A stretch of DNA of 60,000 bases from Cristatella mucedo (GCA_009760855.2 WPIO01000061.1:188001-248000); one strand, 5' to 3'; shown: positions 1 through 11,211, counted from the first letter of the stretch. The notes: a model not told the origin generated them from the letters alone. Program-made: numbers and translations.

Positions 1-461
1 TTAGAAGCAGGAGAGATGTCGGGTATAAAAAGGACTCACTGCTGTGCGATTCGAAACGGTCAATGTAAGTACTGTGATCTCTATCCGCAGAAAAACGAGG
101 AGCGATTTGAGTTCCTTAAGCCAAGCGGACGCATGGATAAACCTCTTGGATATTTTACCAGCCTTACAGCCATGTTTATCGCTGGCTGTAGAGTCTTAAA
201 ATCTGTGTTCGATACTCCAAGTCAATACCGAATTACAGCAGTCCAGGTAAGATGGAGTGGAGGAGCCTGTTGTTTAGCTTGTTATAGCCCAGTGAGTAGA
301 TTCACCGGGGCTATTCTCCTGATGCCTAATGGCATTTATCGATATTCCAGTCAATACCGAACTACAGCACTCCTGTTAAAACGGAGCCACCCATTCCAGT
401 AAGAAGTTCCTAATCTTAGACTTAAGCCGGGCCATTCCACAAGCATAGCGTCTTGAGTTTG
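1..461. other. No gene; diverged internal duplication
   Basis: No coding region is supported here. Two related segments occur about 130 bases apart, near 209-245 and 340-375; both contain the string caataccgaa followed by ctacagca or ttacagca. They look like an old local duplication or two copies of a short dispersed repeat. Confidence 0.4.
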
Positions 462-610
462 CTGGTTTGGTCCAGCGGTTAAGGTGCTCGCCCCGACCAA
501 GGTCTGGCTGAGGTCGTGGGCTCGAGCCACGAGGCATGTGTGTGAAGCGCCTGAATAGAGATTAAGTTCTCTTTGGGCGCTATACAAATTAATTGCATTT
601 ATATTTATTC
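462..610 (+). mobile_element. SINE family A copy
   Basis: This is a tRNA-derived short retroposon. The head has a pol III A-box-like stretch (tggtccagcggttaaggtgc) and a B-box-like stretch around gtgggctcgagcc. It is followed by gaagcgcctgaatagagatt, a short hairpin closing with gggcgc, and an AT-rich end. The same order recurs near 8,018, 24,187, 24,385 and 57,912 on the plus strand, and near 12,795 and 21,306 on the minus strand. The 3' part resembles the end of L2 family A. Confidence 0.85.
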
Positions 611-885
611 TCCACTTACGATGCAACGCACCCTACAGCATGTTGCATCACACCCGCAAGTGCACACCTTAAATCCTAGACAGGGCATGACATCAGGCGA
701 CTAGCTGCGGAGGCGGTCCCTGAGTAAAACTTGTAAACCCATTGCAGTCGTCAAAGACGAAACCTACATTAAAATGGCGGTTGCTCTAAGGCATCACCAA
801 TTAAGAGAGTTGCTTTACTTATTTGCAGCCATAGCTTTACGGTTTCCTATGAAGATGAGTTTCGTTTTTGTCTTTGATGAGCCTG
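611..885. other. No feature recognised
   Basis: About 270 bases between a SINE and a LINE fragment, with no reading frame or repeat that I can assign. Confidence 0.4.
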
Positions 886-1147
886 ATAATATTAATTACA
901 ATAGTACACTTGATAAAGCGCCCTCAGAGAATTCAATCTCTTTCTTGGCGCTTTACATTTGCTGCAAAAGAAACACGATCGAATGGTTAGTGGTAGCATG
1001 TTCAATAAAAAACAAGAATACTATGGCTAGGGGTGACATGCACAGGGTCAACATGCAAGTGTGGTTAGTGGCAGGACGAACAGTGACCGCACGCATAATC
1101 ATATAAAGGACGAATTACAGAGACACACTAAATGCTGTGATAAATAG
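886..1147 (-). mobile_element. L2 family A, 3' UTR-only copy
   Basis: On the minus strand this is only the 3' untranslated region and tail of L2 family A. It has the terminal hairpin (read on plus as aaagcgccctcagagaattc then tggcgcttt), the cacagggtcaacatgcaagt block, and the cactaaatgctgt block that lies just after the RT stop codon in longer copies. It is truncated almost exactly at the end of the reading frame, as are the copies near 18,407 and 44,753. No protein is encoded. Confidence 0.85.
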
Positions 1148-1886
1148 TTGCGTTGCCAAAATCCAGCAGTGAATATCGGCAGGCGGGCATCAGTCATTGA
1201 AGCTGATTCCGATGGTATGAATGATAAGAACGCCTATACGGCACAACCTGGCGTGGCGGGCTCTACCTGGCTCGTTGCTTCAGGCAAGTGTGGCGGCCTT
1301 GGCCCTCTCCGAGAGCTTTGCTATAGTCTAGAGGCCTAAGTCTCCAACTAGCCCAAACTAGTATGCGGCTGCCACTCGCTTTTGTTGCAGATTATTTTCA
1401 GCCTTCGTGCTGTAGCTGGTCGTTGGACTGATTTACATATGTAGCTCCGCGCTGGCCTTGGCTTAATTTAAGCGCGAACAAGAACTATTCGGCGGGCGAA
1501 AACTCCTCTGTCCTGGAGCAGCGAGCCAGAGAGGAGCGCCAGTGCGGTTGGAGAGCAAGAGCTTAAGAGAAAGCCAGGAAGCTCTCTGACCAGCGGTGGC
1601 GATTTGGCCTTTAGAATAAATCTGATACCAGCCGGAGCTGCTGATTGACATTGGCTGGCCTGTCACCCTCGGCCACAACTCAGTCCAAAAAGAATCGTCT
1701 GGAACCTATTCGGCATTCAAGCTGGAGAGGGGTGCCCTTCCAGTAGCCTAGTGATGGTATTAATTCTTTACCGTAATGGGCCACGGTGTCGGGCCCAAAA
1801 CCACTAAGCTCTTGCTCCATTGTCTCAGCTAGGTATTTAACAGTCGAGCGACGCTCGCTCTTGGTATTTAGTTCGGCTCCTGCTAT
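1148..1886. other. No gene seen
   Basis: Short open frames exist on both strands but show no recognisable domain, no repeat match and no splice-supported continuation. Confidence 0.4.
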
Positions 1887-1888
1887 CC

Positions 1889-1950
<62 letters not shown>

Positions 1951-1969
1951 TCTCTCGCTCTCTCTGTCT
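1887..1969. repeat. (CT)n microsatellite
   Basis: A run of CT dinucleotides about 80 bases long with a few interruptions (gtctc, cactc, cgctc). The overlapping SLSLSL or RERERE open frames are an artefact of the repeat. Confidence 0.95.
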
Positions 1970-2049
1970 TCGGCTTCGCTTCGACGCCGTCGGACTCGTT
2001 TCTCTGAAAGCGAGGGAGGAGGGCGATTAACGGGACAGGACGAGACAGC

Positions 2050-2105
2050 GCTAGGAGGATTCGGTGGACTCCACCGAATACGGTGGACTCCACCGAATAC
2101 GGTCG
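2050..2105. repeat. Short palindromic tandem repeat
   Basis: The unit ggtggactccaccgaatac occurs about twice. The core ggtggactccacc is itself nearly self-complementary, so each unit can form a small hairpin. Confidence 0.7.
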
Positions 2106-2232
2106 TATCGCGCCCGAGCTAGCATTTTGTGTTTCTTTTGGGTTTTGTGTGTGCGCGCTCGCACGTGTCCTTGGCATAATGATTGCCGGTGAGAGCTAGA
2201 CGTAGTTGGTGTGGTGGGGGAGATATTCGGTT

Positions 2233-2494
2233 GGTTCGGGCTCCTTCGTCTATTTGGGCCGCTCCCCCTAGAGACGCATGGAGCCTAAGTGTGGAGACGT
2301 GTTTCCCCCGCAAGAGTGCTTGGTTTAGTGCGTATGGTATTCCTGCCGTTAAAGTGGAAGCGGAGCCCTAGTTCTCCAGTCAGGGTCTAGGCTCCGGTTC
2401 GGGCTCCTCGTCTTATTTGGGTCGTTCCCCACGATAGACTCAGGTAGCCTAAGTGCAGGAACGTATTTCCTCCGCAAAAGTGCTTGTGCTGTTG
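2233..2494. repeat. Diverged tandem duplication, about 163-base period
   Basis: Segments at about 2,233-2,330 and 2,396-2,494 share ggttcgggctcc at the start. Both then share a tatttgggycg stretch, gcctaagtg, and a ccgcaa-agtgcttg stretch in the same order. The copies differ at many positions, so the duplication is old. No protein is evident. Confidence 0.65.
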
Positions 2495-2994
2495 AGAGCG
2501 TGCGAGGAGTGTGGAGATAAAACTGAGCAAGACGCGCAGCGACTTTGTACGCTTGCGAATGAAGCTCAGTAAAATCCGCAATTTGTGTGTCTCGCTTTCC
2601 AACTCACGCCGCGGACTCACGACCCCCTTTAGTAACGATAAGTAGGTCAGCGCCAGAAATGCTCGTTTCGTGGTGGCCTGCTTATTGAGCGTAGACGCGC
2701 ACCGAACGGCATTAGGCGCTAGGTTACGCCGCTAGGTAAGCGGCAGGTTAAGCCTACTCCGCCGAGCCTTCGGCATTACACATGCGAGTCCGCTATGGCG
2801 TATCAGGAGGAGCCGAGCTCATACCGAGCCGCGACTTTTGGAGAGGATTGCCCGTCCTTTTTAAAGTAAGTCGCCGAAATTCCGAGTGGCTCGTACACCA
2901 CCATCTCTAAGGCAACTTCAGCGAGTAGTTAGTAACGCCACATTCTAACTTGTCGATTGGATAGTAGCCCGTAAGTAAAGAGCTTGGCGACAGA
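2495..2994. other. No feature recognised
   Basis: Mixed-composition sequence between a tandem duplication and a LINE 3' end, with no assignable coding region or repeat. Confidence 0.35.
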
Positions 2995-3318
2995 AGATGT
3001 TGCTCTCCAGGTCCTAGACTGTTGAACTCACTTCCACAGTTCTTACGCAGCGACAACTACTCTCCTGCAGTGCATCGTTTCCGGCCGTCCTCAGCTCTTA
3101 CTTCCGTGCTACTCACTACCTTGACTGCTTTCTTCTGACTCTGCTATGCTTCTCACTTTCTCTTTATTGCGTGAGACGAAGTCTGATTGCTACCGAATGC
3201 CCACCGAAAGCCGCTTAGGTTGCGAGTGCTCTGTACAAAACTTTCCTGCGCAACACCCACATTGTCTTTGTGACTTTGTGGAGTTACAGACGGAGAGGCA
3301 TTACCGTCAGCTGCACTT
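2995..3318 (+). mobile_element. LINE family B, 3' end fragment
   Basis: A 5'-truncated copy of the second non-LTR family. It starts in the C-terminal part of the RT frame (ggtcctagactgt, gaactcacttccac) and runs through gcgtgagacgaagtctg and the 3' signature aacacccacattgtctttg, tggagttacagacggaga. Stops and indels break the frame. The best-preserved copies lie near 16,050 and, on the minus strand, near 26,740. Confidence 0.85.
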
Positions 3319-3696
3319 TGTAGGAAGAAATTTTTGCGCGAAACCGTCGCCCTCAGGTTGACGAAAAGGCCCGGATACGAACACAGCGTGACCCTAGCAT
3401 AACAGGTCGATTCAGTCGTTTTCCTGAGTCCTGTGTCAGTTATGCAAGCAACAAAAAAGGCTGAACTCCACTTGGCGCTCTCGAAGTCTGGTGAGCTCCT
3501 CTCGAGGTCGCTGCTCTGAGCGAGAGCAGCGAATCTGTTTTGCTAAGGGGACCGCTTCCGGCCTTCTGGCACCGAGCCACGAGGCAATGCGGCATGGGCC
3601 GAATCGCTGCACTGTCAACCGGCGGCTTTGCTTGGTGTACAGCGAAGCGACAAAGTTTAGTCTGCCCTGTTCCTACGCTAAAAGAAGGTGACAGAA
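3319..3696. other. No gene seen
   Basis: Unassigned sequence between two LINE family B fragments. Opposing short open frames mirror each other and show no family features. Confidence 0.35.
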
Positions 3697-3890
3697 GCGT
3701 TTGGTGACAGAAGCATTTGCTGTGGCAGGTCCTACATTGTGGAACTCACTTCCACAATTCTTACGCAACGGCTTATCCTCTACGGCTTCCAACTGTGGCA
3801 CATCCCTTTCGGATCGTCTGAGCTACTATTTCCATTTTTCCTCTTGCCTTGGTGGAACAACAGACGGAGATATAGCGCATTACGTAATTT
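3697..3890 (+). mobile_element. LINE family B, internally deleted 3' fragment
   Basis: A second LINE family B remnant. It contains the gtggaactcacttccacaat block and then jumps to caacagacggaga, so most of the usual 3' part is missing. It ends in attacgtaat, like the ATTAC-rich end of the family. Confidence 0.7.
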
Positions 3891-4252
3891 AATAACTAGG
3901 ATTACTAAGCGCGAGTTTGGAAAAACGTATGGCCATAAGGCCGGTGTGTCTTTCACTTTTTATACGAGAAATTTTGTATTTAACAATTCGTCTCAGCAAG
4001 GCCAAGTATAGCCCCTATAAAAACTCACACTTTCACACGCCATAAACGCTTATTTTGACCACCAACCGACTCCTTAAAAACTTCCCATGACCATATCTAG
4101 TGATCCTCGTGCTGGCGATAAAGCCAATCATTCCAGTAGCTTCAGCATCAATATAATGAATCATATCAAAGAGTCCATCTCCATGGTTACATTCTCGTAT
4201 AAACTTATCATCCTCTATACTTTATCATAAATTTTTAATAATTGTTTACATA
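3891..4252. other. No feature recognised
   Basis: AT-rich sequence without a supported gene or repeat assignment. Confidence 0.35.
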
Positions 4253-4655
4253 GTAATAATAATAATGACAATACTCTTGATAAAGCGCCCTCAGAGAACT
4301 CAATCTCTTTCTGGGCGCTTTACATTAGCTAAAGGAAACAGTCGAATTGTGAGAGGCATCATACCTGATAAACAACGTGAATAATATGGTTAGGGATGAC
4401 AGGCACAGGGTCAGCATGCAAGTGTGGTTAGTGGCGGCATGCAACAGCGTCAGAACGCAGTCAAGTCTGCCTACTTTCAGCTAGATAACATTGCTAAAAT
4501 TCGGGCTTGTTTATATAGGGATACCACATATAAGTTGGTCCGTGCATTTGTGACATCCCGTCTTGACTTTTGTAACTCCATGCTTGCTGGCCTACTGGCA
4601 TGTGCAATCAGGCGATTACAGCTGGTGCAAAACTCGATCTACGGACGTGGTAAAA
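4253..4655 (-). mobile_element. L2 family A copy with inverted 5' part
   Basis: Positions about 4,253-4,440 hold the 3' end of L2 family A on the minus strand: (ATT)n tail, hairpin, 3' UTR. Positions about 4,447-4,650 hold an internal RT-frame segment of the same family in plus orientation (ctgcctactttcagct, ggataccacatataagttgg). A 3' segment in one orientation joined to a more 5' segment in the other is the arrangement produced by twin priming. The RT fragment encodes DFCNSMLAGL-type residues but is broken. Confidence 0.8.
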
Positions 4656-6069
4656 AGACGTGGGCCAAAGACAAAGCCCTGAGGTACAACACACTATAAA
4701 GGCTCCTTTGATGACCGACAGCCAGTAACATTTACGGACCAACACCTCTCACTAAGGCACGACCAAACCTAGCTATTCACTGCATCAGTTATATCTATGC
4801 GCCTAGAGACTCTTCAGAACAATCCTGTAGTCATTTGAGTCAAATACCGCTTATAGATCCAAGAGTACGAGCAGAGAGACCCTGACCTAGTAAGATTTGT
4901 TCAGAAAATTGGTGTTAAACTGGAATCAGTGCAGTTTCAGTAGAGCGGTTAGCTCTGAATCCCAATTGGAAATCGATTGGATTCATTGAACTTACCAAAG
5001 ACTTTATTTTTTATGTAATTGCATAATTTCAGGCTTACCAATATTTCAAATATCTTGGATAAGACTTTGGAGAAGAGAGACTTGACGAAAGACCTTAATG
5101 TCCTGCTTCAAGCCTGCCACTAGTGACCCCGTTTTGAAGTTCATTTTCCAGTCTATAAAGATTTATAGCCCTGTTGACCCGTGATCTAGCTTTGATTCCG
5201 AGATGTCAGATTTCGTGCCTGACTGGGCTTAGCACTCTAGTCAAGATATTGTTGATCAAGTAAGTTGGATTTTATACCTCCAATTTCCTACTTCGGGTGA
5301 TTACTTTTTTTCGGCAGAAAAATTACGACCCTAAGCACACTAGCAAGCCAGCGAAGTACTTTTTGACGAATCCGTGTTTGGTTTTGATGCAGCGACCCAG
5401 CCAGTGGCCCGGTTTGAACACCCCTCCACCTCCCCCCTCCCGGCTGAACGACATGAAGGAGTGATAACGACAGGTGACTGAGGCTTGTCTTTGCCCTACA
5501 CAGGGAGCCGAAGTTTCAGTAAAATGCATATATATATGAATAGATATATTATATAGAATGATCTGCAGCATAATAAATAGCACAGAAGCATGTGGAATCT
5601 ATGCCCGGCCAGACATGGGAGGTCATAAACAGAATCGTGATGGGACGACGATACATTAAACGCATACATAAAGCAGCATTTGTGTTTTAGGGCTGGAAAT
5701 AAATATATTTTTCCGTGCTGCGAATAACTTGAGTATGCATGGGATCACAAAAAACCCTCTTATTACCGGTACGACTTTACTGCAGCTGCGGCCATATTTC
5801 GATGGGAGTTTTTTGACGTCGACATGCACAAAAATCAAGTTAGTCAGTCACTTGTGCTTAGGCTTTGAATAGACTTGTTCTGTGGGTGTCACGTTGTTAG
5901 TTGTAAGCTGCGCCTGGCACTGATCGCTGGTAGCCGGCTTTGTTGTAGTCGAGTATACTGTTTTACGATAGGGATAAAGACTCGTTGTCTTAAGTTATGG
6001 ACGCTCTTCACCGGTGCCGCGTTCCGCAACAGCCGGCTGTATCCAGTGGAGTATAACCAGTGTGTAATT
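4656..6069. other. No gene seen (1.4 kb)
   Basis: Low-complexity AT-rich stretches near 5,525-5,560 and otherwise unassigned sequence. The longest open frames lack recognisable domains and splice continuity. Confidence 0.35.
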
Positions 6070-6955
6070 CTAAAAAGCCATATAGACTGTGTGGGTGTTA
6101 CGCAGGAGAGTTTTTTTTACAGCCCTCTCACAGCCTGAGCGGCTTTCGGTACGCATTCGGTAGCCAACAGACTTCGTCTCACGCAACAAAGAGAAAGTGG
6201 GAAGGATAGCAGTCAGGTGAGCAGCTGAGGTAGAGAGTAGCATGGAAGTAAAGCTTAGGACTGCTGAAAAGGATGAGACATAGTAGGCAGCAGGAGAGTA
6301 GTTGTCGTTGCAGAAGAATCGTGAAAGCGAGTTCCAAGGACTAAGACCTGCGGAGCTAAAGCTTCTGTAGCCAACGGGTCTTTAAGTGGAGGAATGGAAG
6401 AGCTAATTTATTGTCCATACAGGACCTGTGGGCTCGATGAGGCTGGAACTGGTGCGGCAGTTCAGCTAGGTGTAGAGGAACGGAGCCGTGGCGGGCCACG
6501 TGGGTCAGCGTAAGATTTTTGCTCTGAATAAGTTGATCAACCGGTAGCCATCCTAGCTCTTTTAGCAAAGGAGACATGCGTTCAAACCTCTAGGTTTTTA
6601 AAACTAGCCTTTCAGCCATATTCATAGCCATCTGCAGTGGCCTAGTGGCAATTTTTGGTAGCTCAGCCAAAAAGGAATTGCAATAATCTAGCCGATACAT
6701 GACTGAGGAGCTAGGAAAATCTTTCTGCAAGCCACCGTTGAAGACATCCCCTAATCTTTGAGAGGGATTGGACATGATAGCTAGCTGTAGAAGCAGTCTT
6801 CTGAATGAAGCTTTTAAAATTTGGGCACTTGTCAAAAAAGGCACCCAAATCTTCTTTGAGCACGCAGTGACGGTCGCACAACAGCATCATCTATTAAATG
6901 AGCAAAGCCTTCTAATCCAGCCACACGCTTAGGGTGTCCTCTGAGCAGTGTGTGT
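6070..6955 (-). mobile_element. LINE family B, longest 5' extension in the window
   Basis: Minus-strand LINE family B remnant. From 5' to 3' it encodes a broken RT-C-terminal series: a GHPKRVAG-like stretch near 6,930, YRLDYCNSFLAELPK near 6,690, SPLLKELGWLPVDQ near 6,560, LTLTHVARHG near 6,500, then the non-coding 3' part near 6,180-6,080. Frameshifts separate the pieces. The terminal acagacggaga block is missing, so the 3' end is lost or replaced at about 6,070. Confidence 0.8.
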
Positions 6956-7224
6956 CGACACAGCCAGCATCTACGACAAGCCACGCCTAAAGGCTCAGGC
7001 TTCGCCCGTAATTTTCGCGCTTTTGCAAGTGCTAGCACCATCGTGCAGGGTGTGCGCTTTCGCCCAGAGCGCGTTGGTGCAGAAGGCACGACAGTGAGCT
7101 TGCGACATTGTCGAAGCCGCGCGAAATCGTTCCGACTGACATCTCTGTATCCTCTGACACGGCGACATTTAAAAAAAAGCCAAAACCCGTCTATTCCATG
7201 CAGAATTTGTTCCACGTGTGCGGA

Positions 7225-7310
7225 TTCTCCTGTCTCTCGGTCTCTCTGTCTCTCTGTCTCTTTGTCTCTCTGTCTCTCTGTCTCTCTGTCGTCTCTCTGT
7301 CGTCTCTCTA
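7225..7310. repeat. (CTGTCT)n / CT-rich microsatellite
   Basis: Imperfect repeats of ctctgtct with tctttgtc and gtcgtctc variants, directly abutting a GC-rich minisatellite. Confidence 0.9.
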
Positions 7311-7313
7311 TCA

Positions 7314-7513
7314 CCCGGTCCGCCCGGTCCGCCCGGTCCGCCCGGTCCGCCCGGTCCGCCCGGTCCGCCCGTCCGCCCGTCCGCCCGTCCGCCCGTCCGC
7401 CCGGTCCGCCCGGTCCGCCCGGTCCGCCCGTCCGCCCGTCCGCCCGTCCGCCCGGTCCGCCCGTCCGCCCGTCCGCCCGTCCGCCCGTCCGCCCGTCCGC
7501 CCGTCCGCCCGTC
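7314..7513. repeat. GC-rich minisatellite (cccggtccg / cccgtccg units)
   Basis: About 200 bases made of two interleaved units, cccggtccg (9 bases) and cccgtccg (8 bases), in blocks: a run of the 9-mer, a run of the 8-mer, then alternating short blocks, ending with a long 8-mer run. The mixture of periods keeps all reading frames open on both strands, giving spurious proline/arginine- or glycine-rich open frames. Confidence 0.95.
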
Positions 7514-7526
7514 CATCCTTTTTTTA

Positions 7527-7558
<32 letters not shown>

Positions 7559-7625
7559 ATATATTTGTATTTATATATGTATTTATTTTTTTATATTTAT
7601 ATTATATATATATATATATATATAT
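7527..7625. repeat. AT-rich simple repeat
   Basis: (AT)n at about 7,527-7,555 and 7,594-7,625 with a gtgtgtgt and tatttatat spacer, immediately downstream of the GC minisatellite. Confidence 0.9.
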
Positions 7626-7747
7626 TTGGCTATTATAACCAACCACGCATAGGCGTTTTTTCCCGGCCCATGCAAAGTGGTTAGAAAGAAATCGTGTTCT
7701 TTTAGGTCACTGTGTAAATGCTTTATTATTATCATAATTATTTGCAT

Positions 7748-7920
7748 AAAGCATTAGCTGATTTAACACCCTCATTCGTATAGCGGCAGAAGAGCGTTAA
7801 CGGCTGTCAGCACCGCTTACCGCTTGCAGTTGGAAATAACTGATCGCCCAGTGGAGGATTCGGACCCACGACTTCGGTTGCGAAGAGCGAGCACTATACC
7901 CCTTGGGCTATCACAGCCCT
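7748..7920 (-). mobile_element. SINE family B copy, diverged
   Basis: Minus-strand tRNA-derived SINE. It starts with the family 3' end (agctgatttaac, gcggcagaagag), passes an accgcttgcagt block and gatcgcccagt, and ends with the B-box-like ggattcggacccacgac and the head. It is diverged from the copies near 19,352 and 52,530. Confidence 0.75.
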
Positions 7921-8017
7921 TAGCGTGTTACCGTGAAGCATCGCGAGTACGAGATGTTCCAACTGAAAATTAAAGACCGTGCGTACGGGCGTATGGCTGA
8001 GTGTGGCACAACCCGTC

Positions 8018-8172
8018 CTGGTTTGACCCATTAGTTGAGACGCTCGCCTTTTTCGACCGAGATGCAGCTGCTCACCTCTATGACCTCTGTCATGTGCACT
8101 AGCCCTGCGGGATGCCTAAGTCGCCTGGATAGAGATTCAGTTCTCTTAGAGGGCCATATAAATGAATGTTTT
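8018..8172 (+). mobile_element. SINE family A copy, diverged
   Basis: Recognised by ctggtttgacccattagttg at the head and agtcgcctggatagagattc, gttctcttag, gggccatataaatgaatg at the 3' end. The internal tRNA part has an extra segment compared with other copies. Confidence 0.6.
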
Positions 8173-8781
<609 letters not shown>

Positions 8782-9139
8782 CGGCAGTGAAAGAAGAGCA
8801 ACACGATCGCGCCCGAGTTTTGATCAGCCTTGGCCAGCCTCGGTCAGCCGCTGCTCTCTGGAATCACCAGTTGACGGATGATGATGCACTCGCAAAAAAT
8901 CCCTTGGGAAAATGTCCACCCGTTAGACATCGCGGGAAAGTCAATTCGAAAGCTAAAGAGCCTGCACACAAGGGCGTGGCTGCGTGCAAAGTGCAACCAT
9001 GCAGACTCGCCGGCCAGCAGACCGCCGCAGCAGACTTACCGTCCCCGTCAGGCCATCCGTATCAGTGCTTGATAAATTCCCGCAGAACTTGGACATGCAA
9101 AGAACAGTTAGCTAAAAGGCTTTCAGCTGAATTATTTTC

Positions 9140-9260
9140 ATTTATAGGGTGGCAGAAGAGCCTTGGGGATATCACCGCCGCTTGCTGAGTGAGGGCAATA
9201 GAGGATGGCCGATGGCAGTACTCGAACCTACGACCTGAGCTATAAAGTGCGAGCGCTATA
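9140..9260 (-). mobile_element. SINE family B fragment
   Basis: Contains gtggcagaagagcc, atcaccgccgcttgc, and tactcgaacctacgacct (B-box-like on minus). It is a diverged and partial copy. Confidence 0.55.
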
Positions 9261-9599
9261 TATGTGTGGGCTGAGACCCGGGGCTGTGCAATGAAATAGC
9301 GCGCTCAGTAAAGCCTGCTCGTCACTACTTCATAATAATTCGACGCAAATTAAATGTTCAATTTCAACTGTGCGAGTGCACGCTGTAGCTAGAACATGCA
9401 TATTAGTAAATTACCTATTGTTTTAACAGACTCAACGCTATTAATAGGTGTACTGTCCTATAAATATAACAATTGCAAATAAATATGATAACCGCTATAA
9501 ATGTCCCTACGATCACGACACGTGCGTGACGTAGGCGGCTCGTATTTTTGGACACACGCGTTCGCTCGCTCAACTCGCGCATTCGAAATAAATAGGTCG
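9261..9599. other. No feature recognised
   Basis: AT-rich flank of the GC island. No reading frame or repeat is assignable. Confidence 0.35.
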
Positions 9600-9900
9600 A
9601 CTGTCTGGTCAGAAGGTCGATGCTGGCTCGCGCACGACCAGGCCAAGGCGGACCGGCCAAGCGCAGGCGCGCGCGGCTGAGGTGGCAGACAGAGGGCTAC
9701 CGGAGCGCCGACGACGTTCTCGCTCTCGCGCGCGCGGCGCGCGGAGGAGGCGGCGCTGCGTGCGCGGAGGACGAGTAACTCGCCGCTGCATCGAGCAGCA
9801 CCCGCGGAGCTACTCCGCAGAGCGGTGGCCGCGGCAGCGTAGCTCCGCGCCGCCGCCGACGCCGACGATGCTGGCGCACGTTTGATCTGCAATAATGCAA
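9600..9900. promoter_or_regulatory. Orphan GC/CpG-rich island, possible promoter
   Basis: Around 300 bases are markedly GC- and CpG-rich (many gcgcgc and cgccgcc stretches), unlike the AT-rich flanks. Arginine- or alanine-rich open frames run on both strands, as expected from composition. No conserved protein is visible. A promoter or 5' exon of an unrecognised gene is possible. Confidence 0.3.
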
Positions 9901-10189
9901 TTCATTTGCCGCGCCCGTTGCATGTCGTGACCGCGCTCGCTAAGCCTCACGACGGCCAGGAGAATGCGTTGCAAACCAGCGGTGTGCGACCCGCGTCCTT
10001 TAAAAACCTTCGGCGCAAGCACAGCTCTCGCAATGGTGCTAGTCTCAGCCGCCACGCGACGATAACCGGTTACGCCTGAACCTTGTAGCATGGCTAGTTA
10101 CTTGTAGGTGCTGCAGGAGCAGGAACGCTGCCGTTAAAATTGACATTAACATATCAAGTTCGTATCCGTAACGTAGACAAATTTGTTTG

Positions 10190-10295
10190 ACAGTAGCGGA
10201 CGGTTGGAGGCGCTCAACAGCGGCCACGATGTACAGCGACTGCTCTGTGGCCTAGAGCTCAAATCAGTTCCAATGTCAATGCCGAGTCTGGAATA
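10190..10295. repeat. Dispersed repeat C, copy 1
   Basis: Shares caacrgcggccacgat, gctctgtggcctagagctca and an aatgccgaktc-like stretch, in the same order, with positions about 31,400-31,480. A LINE family B copy sits directly next to it at 10,296, so it may interrupt the repeat. Confidence 0.55.
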
Positions 10296-10556
10296 CAATG
10301 TAACGTATCTCCGTCTGCAACTCCACAAAGTCATAAAGACCATGTGGGTGCTACGCAGGAGAGTTTTGTATAGCGCACTCACAACCTAAGCGGCTTTCGG
10401 TATGCATTCGGTAGCCAACAGACTTCGTCTCACGCAACAAAGAGAAAGTGGGAAGCATAGCAGAGTCAGGAGAGCAGTTGAGGTAGTGAGTAGCATAGAA
10501 GTAGCAGCTCAGGACCGCTGAAAAAGATGTGCCATAGTCGGCAGTAGGAGAGTCTC
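10296..10556 (-). mobile_element. LINE family B, 3' end copy
   Basis: Minus-strand copy. It starts with the ATTAC-like end and acggagat complement (tatctccgtctg), then actccacaaagtcataaaga, catgtgggtgctacgcagg, aagcggctttcggtatgcat and cagacttcgtctcacgcaac. It is 5'-truncated at about 10,556. Confidence 0.85.
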
Positions 10557-11208
10557 ATCTGCCCAGCTATCTCGGGGCGTTGGCTTCGAATGTGATCTCG
10601 ACAATTAACTACCATATAATCGCATAATCAAAAACAATAATTATCCGCCGCAATCCGGACAGTATAGCTGGCGTCACCGTTTCAACTGCACGGACGCCTC
10701 CGCCGACGCCTACTCGCTAATAGCGCCACAGTCGGGGCTGAGGGCCCATCGGTCGGTCGGTCGACGGAGGACCGCTCTCCTTTCGGAGAAGACTCAATCA
10801 AAGGTGCGCTTCGAAACCGTTACTCGCCAGCCTGACACCTAAGGGGCCGCCGCTAGCAGCGGCCCATATTGCGAGGCAGGAAGTGGCCTCAGTACGAGAC
10901 GTGCGAGCGTGCGTCACCGGCGCGGGCACCTTGGACAAACGGTCAGTCGCCGACGTCCCCGCTACGGAGTCCGCGCGACCCCGAGCCTCGGCGGCCACGC
11001 GCCTTGTTGCTGCAGGCCAGCCCGCTGCGTCATCACCCGCAGTACAGAGCGCGCGGCGCCATCTTCCCCCACCGCCGCCTCGCCGTCGGACCGTCATCCG
11101 GTGTACGGCGTCACCCCCGTCCCGCCCCGCCCACCTTCCCTGGGCGACGGGTACGCGGACACGCCTCCTCGGGGCGAGCGGTCACTAAGCGCGCGCGGAC
11201 AGCCATAG

Positions 11209-11211
<3 letters not shown>
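10557..11211. promoter_or_regulatory. GC-rich upstream region of the CD-MPR-like gene
   Basis: From about 10,680 the sequence becomes GC- and CpG-rich and stays so through exon 1 of the CD-MPR-like gene, the pattern of a CpG-island promoter. No TATA box or start site can be fixed. Open frames on both strands reflect composition. Confidence 0.4.

Noticed and set aside
1680-2177. Open frames with long RERERE or SLSLSL runs here and near 11,200, 11,850 and 30,200
   Set aside because: They are translations of CT/GA microsatellites, open on both strands, without conserved sequence outside the repeat.
6950-7684. 244-codon plus-strand frame and its neighbours rich in Pro/Arg/Ser
   Set aside because: Most of the length is the GC minisatellite plus CT and AT tracts. 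The mixture of 8- and 9-base units keeps several frames open at once.
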